NCBI GenBank assembly: GCA_016712415.1
Contig: JADJRC010000002.1
Location: 496,001 to 560,000 of the forward strand
DNA length: 64,000 bases
DNA from: Lewinellaceae bacterium
GTDB taxonomy: Bacteria > Bacteroidota > Bacteroidia > Chitinophagales > Saprospiraceae
Direction of reading: 5' to 3'
Each line of letters begins with the position of its first letter. The first letter of the stretch is position 1. Below the pieces are notes generated by a model, which worked only from the letters and a program-made list of their open reading frames with translations, searched no databases and was not told where the DNA came from. Both the position numbers and the translations under genes were made by a program. Shown in pieces: positions 9,466 to 18,007 of the stretch.

Positions 9466-10369
9466 ACCGGCGGTTTTCGGATTGTTAAAACAAATGTTTT
9501 CGACCACTCATCTTCCCCGCGTACCATTCATTTGAAATGGTCGCCTGACAGGCTCCTCAAGCCCTTCATTGCCGGTAATCTTGTCGGACAATTTTTCTGA
9601 CAAACGACCGCAAGCATGTTTAAACCCAGTATTTTTTTACCGCCGTTTTTTGCACTGTTTTTCCTTGCATCAGCAAATGGTCAGCAAACCAGTCTCCTGC
9701 GGGGACGCATTACCGACGAAGCCGGCGCACCCCTGACGGGGACCAATATTTTTCTGCTGGATGCACAGGACAGCGCATTCATCAAGGGCGCCGCTACCGG
9801 AACCGGGGGCATGTACGAACTGCCCGGTATAGCCGTCGGGCAATATGTCATCCGGGTATCGGAATGGTTATGAACCGAAACAGACGCAGCCCTGTTGCCC
9901 CAACCCCCGCCGGGAGGGAACGTTCCCTGTGGCCCCCTCGGCCATTGGCGGGCAGCGCCCCTTTAGCGGCACGCGCCGACCAGATTGTCGGCAAAGAAGG
10001 GGCTGGTTTTGATAGACAACAAGCCCACCCAACTTTCCGGGAGCACTGGCGTCGCTGCTGCGCGGCATGTACACGTACGGTGGAAAGATCGAGATCATCA
10101 CCAACCCACCTGCAAAGGTATGACGCCGCCGGTACGGCGGGAATCATCAACATACTGAGCAGGCGCAAGGACGGCGCATTTGCGCTTCTCGCTGACAGGC
10201 GAGCCGGCAGACACGGCTCAACCCGTGCGGTCTGCATTTCAACAGGGCCGCTGGAAAACCTTGGGCAACTACAGTTTTACACCGGTGGTGCCTGCAACGG
10301 TTTACCTGTTACGCAATATAAAAACTGCTGAGCAGGACCCTTTGTTTTTGACCAAAAAGAAAAGAAGAC

Positions 10370-10550
10370 CACCCCGTCCGGGGGGCGCGGGGGGGGGGGG
10401 GGGGGGGGGGGCCGCCCCGCCAAAAACCCCCCCCCGACCCCCCGGGGGGGCCCCCCGGCCCCGGGGGCCGCGGGGGGGGCCCCCCGCTTCCCCCCCCCCC
10501 CCCCGCCGCCCCGGGGCGGGGCCGCCTCCCCCCCCCTCCCCCAAAAAAAA
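10370..10550. other. Extreme poly-G/poly-C block, probable sequencing or assembly artefact
   Basis: About 180 bases consist almost only of long G and C runs with a few A runs. They lie inside the outer-membrane barrel gene and destroy its frame. The flanks resume normal coding composition. Such runs are not seen elsewhere in the window apart from the smaller block at 10743-10792. They resemble G-filled low-quality read ends rather than a biological repeat. Confidence 0.75.
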
Positions 10551-10742
10551 CACCGGCGCTGCCTTTCGGCAAGGTGCCCTGGGATGCGGATTTTATCCGC
10601 TACGACATTCACAGCGACGAATATTACAATGTGCAGTACAGCTTGCCCGGTGCCGGAGTATTTCGGAAGCAGGAACTCCGTAACCTGGAGTCTACCGACA
10701 TCGGGATACGGGCATATCAGGCAGAGGCGCAATTTCCGCTTG

Positions 10743-10792
10743 GAAAAAACGGGGGGCGGGGGGGGGGAGAAAAAAAGGGGGGGGGGGGGGGC
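10743..10792. other. Second poly-G block inside the same broken gene
   Basis: A run of G bases broken by one C and a few A bases sits between normal coding stretches of the barrel gene. It is of the same kind as the larger block at 10370-10550, and the same artefact explanation is preferred. Confidence 0.7.
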
Positions 10793-11875
10793 CGCAACCG
10801 TACCGTTGACACTTGCGGGCAGGAATGGTTTCCGGACCTGGAGAAAACCAATGCTTTCGATTATGACGAGGATGTTTACGCCGCATTCGCCAGTTTCCAC
10901 ACCCAGTGGAAAAAGGCGGATATTCAGGCCGGACTTCGGCTGGAACGCACGACATCGGAAGGCGATGTGGCTTCTGCCCATGCGGCCCTCAAGCGACGGT
11001 ACACGGACTTTTTTCCTTCATTTTCCATCAATATACCCCTGCGCAACCAGCGACAAATCGGCATATCCTACAGTCGCCGGATCGACCGCCCCGGTTACCA
11101 GCGCCTCAATCCATTCCTGTTCTTTATCGACCCTTTACCTATGCCCAGGGTGATCCGCTTTTGCGCCCTCAATACACTGACAATATGGAGATCAGCTGGC
11201 AGCGCCGACCCTTGGTCGGTCAGCCATACGCGCGACGTCAACACGTTCGTGAGTTCGCAAAATGACAGCCTGCTCGTCGGCATTGCCGGAACACGCAACC
11301 TCGATCATCTGTATAATATCAACCTGACAGTAACCGGTCAGCAGCAGATTACGGCCTGGTGGAGCGCGTTCAATTTTTTAGCGTGTATTACCGGTACCGG
11401 TCTGCATTATTTGGCGGCATGGTTGATATCGGCGCTTTTGCCCCCTCAGGATCACCAGTCAAGTCTTCCAAACTCCCGGGACCAAGCGGGTTTCCGCTTA
11501 CCAGTCGCCCGGAGTTCGCGGGATCAGCCGCACCGGCGCCATCTGGCAGGTTAACTGCGGTCTGCAGCGCCCTTTTTCAAAATGCCCTGCAAGTCAAGTT
11601 GAGCGCCAATGACCTCTTCAATTCTTTTATAGCAAAAGGCAACACCCGGTACCAGACTCAGGATGTGAGATTTTCTTACCGCACCCTGTACAGCAGGGTA
11701 GCGGACCTGCAACATTGGCAACAGAGAGGCCGGCAAGGTAAAAAAGCGAAAATCAGGCGCCGAAGCGGAAGAAAAAAGGGTAGGGGAATAGAAAACGGTC
11801 TGGAAAATGGTCATAATTCCAACAATACCTGCATTGACAACAATATGATTTTTCTAACCAAACACTTTATATATC

Positions 11876-12349
11876 ATGCAATTACAGGAAGTAATCACCC
11901 CGGCCGACACATTGATCCGCGCCTTCCAGCTCCAGGACGGAATTTTTCACAATGCCCTTGCAGACATAACCGATGAACAGGCGTTGATGCGACCCAACGA
12001 CAGGACCAACCACTACAACTGGCTCCTGGGGCATGTCGCTACATGCCGCTGCATGCTGGCGAATGCCATCGGGCTGCGGGTGGAAAACCCGCATGGCGAC
12101 CTTTATTTCAAGGCCATCGGCGACTATCACTACAGGCTATGGCTGACATTCAGGCCTTTGGGAAAGCATTTCCGTTCGCCTGACGGACTACCTGGCGGGC
12201 TTGTCGCGGGAAGATGGACGCACATGTGGAAGGAATGCCGGTTTCCCGCCTCAACATGATCGTTTTTATCAATACCATGAAGCGTATCACCTCGGGCAGA
12301 TGGGACTGTTGCGAAAGTATTGGGACTGCCCGCCATGCAATCGAATTGA
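11876..12349 (+). pseudogene. DinB-like putative metalloenzyme, frameshifted
   Basis: The first frame reads MQLQEVITPADTLIRAFQLQ and contains the first helix-bundle histidine in HYNWLLGHVATC. The frame breaks near 12135-12200. A later frame gives the DinB metal-site motif YQYHEAYHLGQMGLLRKYW. The natural C-terminus (GLPAMQSN, stop at 12347-12349) needs one extra G near 12322. DinB-type four-helix bundles bind a metal through three histidines and include thiol transferases and damage-inducible proteins. Only indels separate the pieces, so an intact gene with sequencing errors is plausible. Confidence 0.6.
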
Positions 12350-12510
12350 CGGCAGGCGAATCGTTCAGTGAGGTGTATCACAAGGAATGGACTTGCGCGG
12401 TATACCAACAGACAGGATATACGCCGGATTTACGGGTCCGGCGCCTGCACGGCGCTTCAACGGACCTGGAAGTCGGGCGTACATATACACAGTCAACAAA
12501 TAACAATATC

Positions 12511-13569
12511 ATGAAAAAACTGATCGCAATTTCTTTGTTCCTCATGTGTCGCGGCCTGTCCGCCCAGTTTCTTGTTGGCCCGCCAGACGGCGACAACCAG
12601 GCCAGTACGACCACACAAAGCATCAGTAATGTCGCCTGGGTTACGGTTCAGTACAGCAGCCCCGACGTGAATGGCCGGGAAGGCACTATCTGGGGCCAAC
12701 TGGTGCCATTCGGGCAGGTTTGGCGGGCCGGCGCCAATGAAAACACGACGCTGGAACTTTCCGTCACAGGTACGGTGCAAGGCCATTCCGTACCGGCCGG
12801 TAAATACGGTTTGTTCATGATCCCCGGCGAATCGGAGTGGGTTGTTATCCTCTCCAAAACCAACAGCGCCTGGGGTGCATTCGTCTACGATGAAAAAGAG
12901 GATTTGCTGCGTTTTACGGTAAAACCGCAAGCAGCCGAATACCATGAATACCTGACATTTGAGTTTACCGAACGCAAACCCGAATACACCGTTTTAACCC
13001 TGAAATGGGAGCGCCTTTCGGTAGCGTTCAAAATTGAATTTCCGGTACACGAACTGGTAATCGAAAGTTTCAAAGCACAACTCAAGGGCGACATCGGGCT
13101 GTTTTTCTGGGAAGGCGCCAACCAGGCCGCCCAATATTGTCTGGAAAACAGTGTATTTCTGGAACAGGGGCTTGACTGGGCCGAACAGTCGGTTCAGATC
13201 AAGCCTCAGTTCCCAAACCTGGTCACCAAATCGCGGCTGCTGGAAAAACTCGGCAAGCCGGAAGCGGCGACGGCGGCGTTCGATATGGCCCTGAAAATGG
13301 CCTCCCCCAACGACCTGTATTACCACGGGCGCAGTCTGCTGGCCAAACAGGAAACGGAACAGGCCATGGACATTTTCAAGCGGAACTACGAACGCTATGG
13401 CGACATGTTCCTCACACATCTGGGCATGGGCAGGGGATACAGGGCCAAAGAAGATTATTCGGCAGCCCTGAAGCACTTCAGAGCGGCCTTAAAATTTGCC
13501 GAACTGCCGCGCCAGAAAACAAGTCTGGAAAAGATGATCGCTGAAATGGAGGTCAAAATAAAACGGTAA
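12511..13569 (+). CDS. Secreted DUF2911-family protein with C-terminal TPR-like region
   Basis: The protein has 352 residues from the ATG at 12511, where a signal peptide starts (MKKLIAISLFLMCRGLSAQF). Residues about 30-180 match the DUF2911 pattern, a beta-rich domain with VQYSSPDVNGREGTIWGQLV, the PFGQVWRAGANENTTLELS motif and the VPAGKYGLFMIPG motif. The C-terminal half has TPR-like helices (SRLLEKLGKPEAATAAFDMA; LGMGRGYRAKEDYSAALKHF). The function is unknown in the family; the protein is probably periplasmic or lipid-associated. Confidence 0.82.
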   Translation: MKKLIAISLFLMCRGLSAQFLVGPPDGDNQASTTTQSISNVAWVTVQYSSPDVNGREGTIWGQLVPFGQVWRAGANENTTLELSVTGTVQGHSVPAGKYGLFMIPGESEWVVILSKTNSAWGAFVYDEKEDLLRFTVKPQAAEYHEYLTFEFTERKPEYTVLTLKWERLSVAFKIEFPVHELVIESFKAQLKGDIGLFFWEGANQAAQYCLENSVFLEQGLDWAEQSVQIKPQFPNLVTKSRLLEKLGKPEAATAAFDMALKMASPNDLYYHGRSLLAKQETEQAMDIFKRNYERYGDMFLTHLGMGRGYRAKEDYSAALKHFRAALKFAELPRQKTSLEKMIAEMEVKIKR

Positions 13570-13585
13570 TACTTTTCATCAATGC

Positions 13586-14485
13586 CTACCGCTTTCCCAG
13601 CATGTCCACTATCGCCTCCCGCACCACCGGGTACCTGTTCCACAAAATAAAGTGATCGCCGTCGGGCAGGATCGTTTCCTTGAGATCGCTGCTGTTGACC
13701 AGTACGCGCCGGGCAAAGGCGGCGTTTCCGATGGGTACCAACTGGTCGTTTTTTGCGTGAACGACGGTCACCGGGCATCGGATATTTGCCCAAAGCGGCA
13801 TCATATCGCGCAATTCGCCTTCCAAAGCCTTTATTTCATAGTTGCTGGCCCAAAAGCTCTTGGGAATCAGCCATTTCAGTGGCGGCGGGTTGATGGCCGA
13901 CTGCCAGAACGGGTGTTCTTCCAGGTCCGGGTCGATGGAGGCTGCCACCAGGATCAAACCAGCTGTCTGTTCCGGGTAGTCCATCGCGAAACGCGCGATC
14001 ACGGGACCGCCGAGCGAGTGCCCGACCAGCAGCACTTTCCGGTCCGGGGCGATCGTGTTGACCACTGCCCGCACGCAGGCGGCCTGTGCCGCGATAGAAG
14101 GCTCCGGATTTCCAAAACCCTCCGTGTAGCCGAAGCCGGGCCGGTCGATCGACGTCATACGGGCCATTTTGCTCAGCGACGTGTCGGCGAGGTAATCAAG
14201 GAAAGCGTCTGCTGCGCCCGGCGAACCGTGTACCATCACGATCAGCGGCAGGCTGTCGGCCGTGCCGATGCTGACCGAATGAATCATACGCCCGTTGGCA
14301 TCGGGTACATCGCAAAAGCGCGGGGAGAGGGTCTGCCCTTTTTGCCGCAGTTTTTCCGGCCACGCGCGGTCGGGGGTGCGCATGGTGAAACATCCTGCCT
14401 GCACGGCGATGAGCCAAACGGTAAAGAGCAGGGTGAAAAGATAGGCAGTGCGGCGCAGGAAAGGGCGCCAAAAAGAGGTTTTCAT
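13586..14485 (-). CDS. Alpha/beta-hydrolase
   Basis: The 299-residue protein has an N-terminal hydrophobic anchor (AYLFTLLFTVWLIAVQAGCF), possibly a lipoprotein signal. The fold is shown by the oxyanion-hole motif MVHGSPGAADAF, the strand motif SIDRPGFGYTEGFGNPE, the nucleophile elbow LVGHSLGGPVIARFA (catalytic Ser), the acid near VTVVHAKNDQLVPIGNA and the final histidine in DGDHFILWN. This is a complete Ser-Asp-His triad. The substrate is unknown. It converges on the DUF2911 gene with a 16-bp gap. Confidence 0.88.
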   Translation of the reverse strand: MKTSFWRPFLRRTAYLFTLLFTVWLIAVQAGCFTMRTPDRAWPEKLRQKGQTLSPRFCDVPDANGRMIHSVSIGTADSLPLIVMVHGSPGAADAFLDYLADTSLSKMARMTSIDRPGFGYTEGFGNPEPSIAAQAACVRAVVNTIAPDRKVLLVGHSLGGPVIARFAMDYPEQTAGLILVAASIDPDLEEHPFWQSAINPPPLKWLIPKSFWASNYEIKALEGELRDMMPLWANIRCPVTVVHAKNDQLVPIGNAAFARRVLVNSSDLKETILPDGDHFILWNRYPVVREAIVDMLGKR

Positions 14486-14587
14486 ATCGCCTTAAAACAG
14501 TTTCTTAAATGCAAGGGGTACAGGTAGTGTTCAGGAATTATTGTCCGGAATTCCTGGGATTAACTTTTATTTAATGCGGCTCAGTAA

Positions 14588-14595
14588 TAATTTTG
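14588..14595 (+). promoter_or_regulatory. Bacteroidota -7 promoter box
   Basis: TAATTTTG matches TAnnTTTG and lies in an A/T-rich stretch 114 nt before the ATG at 14710. The leader between them is strongly A/T-rich. Confidence 0.4.
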
Positions 14596-14709
14596 CAAAA
14601 ATTAAATTTTATTTTTTTTATGATGAATGAAACATTGTTTCAAACATTATTTCAAGTATAAATTTATCCCCAGATACTAATCCGGTTTTCAAATCAAAAC
14701 TTTCTGATC

Positions 14710-15285
14710 ATGGTAAACTCTAACTCCCTGACCGCCGGTATGCGGTTCCGTTTTTTTTCCGGTAAATTTTCCTGCGGCTTCCTGACTGTCCTTCTTTCTG
14801 TAAACAGCCTTTTCGCCGGTGCCGGTTATTCAGGCCCTGGTCTTGATATAGACGAAGATGACAATGCGTTGCGATCAGAATTAATCGAAAAACTCATACG
14901 CATCGGTTCAGGTATTTCGAGTAATAAAGGCTGTATAAATATCGAGGCCAGGTTGCATGCCGACTCTCTTGGCAAGATCGTTGGCGCCGAAATGAAGGTC
15001 AACACGATCACACCCGAAAAACAGGCTGAAACAACGCCTGTTGTTGCCCCCAAAGCCACTGTAAAGCAAAACCGCAGCCGTCAGGCAGTCAAAAAACCAG
15101 GACCGGACACAGATGCACCCCCCGAACCAGAGCCTGAAAAAGAAACCCAGGGAGACAAACCCGGCAACCTGCCCCCATCCCTGCCCCCACAGGAAAGTGG
15201 TATCGACTGGAGGTTTTTTATAACCGTGATGTTTATGCCGGTCTTGTTGCTTTATTTGAATAAAAGGTGGGGCGCAAACAAGTAG
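14710..15285 (+). CDS. Small secreted or membrane-anchored Pro/Glu-rich protein, unknown
   Basis: The 191-residue protein has an N-terminal hydrophobic segment (FSCGFLTVLLSVNSLFAGAG) acting as signal or anchor. A small folded part follows around ELIEKLIRIGSGISSNKGCI. The low-complexity linker has PPEPEPEKETQGDKPGNLPP, and the protein closes with a hydrophobic helix (FFITVMFMPVLLLYLNKRW) followed by basic residues. The middle part with NIEARLHADSLGKIVGAEMK looks like a strand-helix unit. The layout suggests a periplasmic protein tethered at its C-terminus. No family is recognised. Confidence 0.6.
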   Translation: MVNSNSLTAGMRFRFFSGKFSCGFLTVLLSVNSLFAGAGYSGPGLDIDEDDNALRSELIEKLIRIGSGISSNKGCINIEARLHADSLGKIVGAEMKVNTITPEKQAETTPVVAPKATVKQNRSRQAVKKPGPDTDAPPEPEPEKETQGDKPGNLPPSLPPQESGIDWRFFITVMFMPVLLLYLNKRWGANK

Positions 15286-15293
15286 AAATGAGA

Positions 15294-15329
15294 GAGGTGT
15301 CATCTTCGAAGGAACAAAGATGACACCTC
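15294..15329. terminator. Bidirectional terminator hairpin
   Basis: GAGGTGTCATCTT at 15294-15306 pairs perfectly with AAGATGACACCTC at 15317-15329 around a 10-nt loop. It sits between two convergent genes, just after the stop at 15285. Confidence 0.7.
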
Positions 15330-15353
15330 AAATACAAATTGCGGGATACTCCA

Positions 15354-16033
15354 TTAATTCCTGTTCCCCACCAGCATCCACAACAGGTACAGGAACTGCA
15401 CCAATGCGGCCAGGGCGGCAGAAACATAGGTCATGGCTGCCCAGGTCAGGGCATCTTTGGCGCCGGCGTACTCCTGCCCGCGGGCAAAGCCGCTGTTGTC
15501 GAGCCATACCAGCGCGCGGTGGCTGGCATCGAATTCTACCGGCAGCGTGATCAGGCTGAATACCGTGGTGAGGCCAAAGGCGACCAGTGCGATGACCAGC
15601 AGGATCGGGCTTTTGAAAAAGCCCAGCCCGGCGATACCGAACATAAAGAGGTATTGTTGCAGCGATGCCGCGATGGTGACGACCGGAACCAGCGAGGAGC
15701 GCATCTGAAGGAGCTGTACGCCGTTGCGTGCTGTACCGCGTGGCCGCATTCGTGGGCGGCTACGGCTGCGGCGGCTACGCTGCGGCCGTGGTACACCTCG
15801 TTGCTCAGGTTGACGGTTTTGTCCTGCGGGTTGTAGTGGTCGGTCAATTGACCGTCGACCTGCGTGATTTTTACATCGTAAATGTGGTTAAACTTCAGCA
15901 TGGCAGCCGCCACTTCGGCGCCGCTCATGCCGTTGGTCAGGGGCACCTGGCTGTATTTTTTGAATTTGCCTTTGAGGACACTGGACAAAATCAGGCCAAT
16001 GACCATAAAAACAATACTGATGACGATCAACAT
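15354..16033 (-). CDS. YugP-like membrane zinc metallopeptidase, one frameshift
   Basis: Reading from the ATG at 16033, the protein starts MLIVISIVFMVIGLILSSVL, a membrane helix. The family core then appears: DVKITQVDGQLTDHYNPQDK, VNLSNEVYHGRS and the zinc motif AAHECGHAVQHATAYS. The frame breaks near 15725-15730 and continues in another frame as LQMRSSLVPVVTIAASLQQY. The rest has helices FFKSPILLVIALVAFGL and YVSAALAALVQFLYLLWML, ending at 15354. Both halves fit PF04298 (zinc-dependent peptidase 2) at normal length if one base is restored. The role is unknown; the family are integral membrane proteases. Confidence 0.8.
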
Positions 16034-16176
16034 AATGCAGTGGTTTGAGTGATTGATTCCGGGTTTAAACGTTTGGAATGCGCGAAAATAACGAAAGATC
16101 GACAAATCCGCCGCTAATTCCGACTATGATACGGAAAAACAACGGCGGAATAAAAAGGTTTGCCCCACGCTGTCGC

Positions 16177-17457
16177 TCAGTCGATCATCTTGAATCCCGT
16201 GTATTTCCACAACACTTTCGGGATGCGGATACCTTCGGGCGTCTGGTTGTTTTCCAGCAGCGCGGCTACGATACGGGCGAGCGCGAGCGCCGAGCCGTTG
16301 AGCGTATGAACCAGTTCGATTTTGCCGTTTTCGTCGCGGAAGCGCACTTTCATGCGGTTGCTTTGAAACGTCTCGAAGCAGGACACCGAACTCACCTCCA
16401 GCCAGCGCTTCTGGGCGCCCGACCATACCTCGAAGTCATAGGTTTTGGCCGATGCGAAGCCCATATCGCCGCCGCAAAGCAGCAGGATGCGGTAGGGCAG
16501 TTCGAGTTTGTTCATGAGTTTTTCCACGTGCCGGATCATGCCCTGAAGGGTTTTGTACGAGCGATCGGGGTGTTCGATCTGCACGATCTCGATTTTATCG
16601 AACTGGTGAACGCGGTTGAGTCCGCGTACGTGCGCGCCCCAGGCGCCCGCTTCGCGGCGGAAGCAGGGGGTGTAAGCGGTCATTTTGATGGGCAGGTCCT
16701 TCGCCGGTACGATCTCGTCGCGCAGGATATTGGTCACCGGCACCTCGGCAGTAGGGATCAGGTAGAGGTTGTCGAGGTCGCACTTGTACATCTGCGCCTC
16801 CTTGTCGGGCAACTGACCCGTACCGCGCGCGGTATCTTCATTGACGAGCAGCGGCGGCATGATCTCCTCATAGCCCGCTTTGCCCGCTTCATCGAGGAAG
16901 AACTGGATCAGGGCGCGCTGCAGCCGGGCGCCTTTGCCGCGGTAGACCGGGAATCCGGAGCCGGTGAGTTTTACGCCCAGTTCAAAGTCGAACAGGTTGT
17001 ATTGTTTGGCCAGGTCCCAGTGCGGGAGTGCCTTGTCTGCCAGCGCAGGAAAGGGCTTATTCCAGTCTTTGGCCACCTTGTTTTCTTCGGGTGTTTTGCC
17101 TTTGGGTACGCTTTTATGGGGGATATTCGGAACAGAATACAGCAATTCGTCGAGTTGGGTCTTGAGGGTGTTGAGTTGCTCTTCCAGCGTTTTGCTCCTT
17201 GTTTTCAGCGCAGCTACCTCTATTTTTAATGACTCGGCTTCGGCTTTTTGTCCCTGTGCCATCATCTGCCCGATCGATTTGGCCAGCCGGTTGCCTTCCG
17301 CCAACGCATCGTCAAGGTCTTTTTGCGTATTGCGGCGCTGTTCGTCGAGGCCGATTATATGGTCAATAACCTTGATTTGTGCGGCAGACCAGCCTCGCTT
17401 GCGCAATCCATTGATAATCCGTTGTTTTTCCTCCCGAATGACTTTTACCTGAAGCAT
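16177..17457 (-). CDS. serS: Seryl-tRNA synthetase
   Basis: The protein has 426 residues from the ATG at 17457 (MLQVKVIREEKQRIINGLRK). An in-frame upstream extension to 17535 is not needed and does not fit the family. The N-terminal coiled-coil arm lies at about residues 30-110 and binds the long variable arm of tRNA-Ser. Class II motifs follow: motif 2 CFRREAGAWGAHVRGLNRVH, and motif 3 NGSALALARIVAALLENNQ. The serine-site region LIPTAEVPVTNIL is present. It charges tRNA-Ser with serine in the cytoplasm. It is divergent from rho. Confidence 0.97.
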   Translation of the reverse strand: MLQVKVIREEKQRIINGLRKRGWSAAQIKVIDHIIGLDEQRRNTQKDLDDALAEGNRLAKSIGQMMAQGQKAEAESLKIEVAALKTRSKTLEEQLNTLKTQLDELLYSVPNIPHKSVPKGKTPEENKVAKDWNKPFPALADKALPHWDLAKQYNLFDFELGVKLTGSGFPVYRGKGARLQRALIQFFLDEAGKAGYEEIMPPLLVNEDTARGTGQLPDKEAQMYKCDLDNLYLIPTAEVPVTNILRDEIVPAKDLPIKMTAYTPCFRREAGAWGAHVRGLNRVHQFDKIEIVQIEHPDRSYKTLQGMIRHVEKLMNKLELPYRILLLCGGDMGFASAKTYDFEVWSGAQKRWLEVSSVSCFETFQSNRMKVRFRDENGKIELVHTLNGSALALARIVAALLENNQTPEGIRIPKVLWKYTGFKMID

Positions 17458-18007
17458 ATGTGTCGTTTGTTTTGGTGTGATGCGAACAGCCCGGGCCAAA
17501 TGCCCCGCTATCCCGGTGAACTTTTCTGTATTCATTACAAAAAAGATGCAACAATTTGCGCTCAGCTCCGTTTAAAGAGCATCGGTACCCAAAAAACAGC
17601 TGTGTATCGCAAAAAAGTGGCGCAAGATAGAGCGAATTTCAAAATAGGTTTATCTTTGCCGCGTCACAATTCCACAACGGCTCTCGCCGACGCCCGACAG
17701 ACTCTTTCATCTCCACTTAGTTTCCCTCGTTGTCCCGATTATTTTCACACTGATTTGAGGCGATTTGGAGGTTCAAGCGAACGGTTAGCCAATTAACAAA
17801 TACCCTCAGTACCATTTTTATCGTCCGAATACCAGACCTTTCAGGGCTATGCCGACAACCTTGGCCGGCCCTTCCTCAGAATCTGTTTTTTTGGTAAACT
17901 ATTTCAATCACGCATAACACACACCTGCCCCGGCGCGTATCGATCGAATGTGTCCTCTGATGCATCATTCGCCGCCGTCTCCACAAAATTACTTTTCCCT
18001 ACCTGAC
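17458..18007. other. Divergent serS/rho intergenic region
   Basis: The 550 bp between the serS and rho start codons has no convincing gene. It holds the promoter box at 17651-17658 directed at rho, implying a leader of roughly 340 nt. Such a long leader fits the known autoregulation of rho in other bacteria, but no defined attenuator structure was recognised. No tRNA was found. Confidence 0.5.
17651..17658 (+). promoter_or_regulatory. Bacteroidota -7 box for rho
   Basis: TATCTTTG matches TAnnTTTG exactly. It points toward rho, whose ATG is at 18008. Confidence 0.5.

Larger units (their letters stand above)
9616..11791 (+). pseudogene. Outer-membrane beta-barrel (TonB-receptor-like) gene broken by frameshifts and G/C runs
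   Basis: A signal peptide (MFKPSIFLPPFFALFFLASA) and a carboxypeptidase-regulatory domain (RGRITDEAGAPLTGTNIFLL) open the gene. The frame is lost near 9862. A plug-like segment (GGKIEIITNPPAK, then YDAAGTAGIINI) spans an extra G at about 10120. The barrel part (NAFDYDEDVYAAFASFHTQW; YTDFFPSFSINIPLRNQRQI; SYSRRIDRPGYQRLNPFLFF) shifts again near 11133, where FTYAQGDPLLRPQYTDNMEI continues. The C-terminal strands (LQVKLSANDLFNSF; VRFSYR) end in a Lys/Glu-rich tail at 11791. The domain order matches the 'outer membrane beta-barrel family' of Bacteroidota. Two poly-G/C blocks replace coding sequence at 10370-10550 and 10743-10792. Confidence 0.65.

Noticed and set aside
10277..10981. Minus-strand frames rich in Gly and Pro
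   Set aside because: They come from poly-G/C blocks that look like artefact.
16078..17229. Plus-strand frame of 383 codons opposite serS
   Set aside because: serS is unambiguous; this is its antisense shadow.
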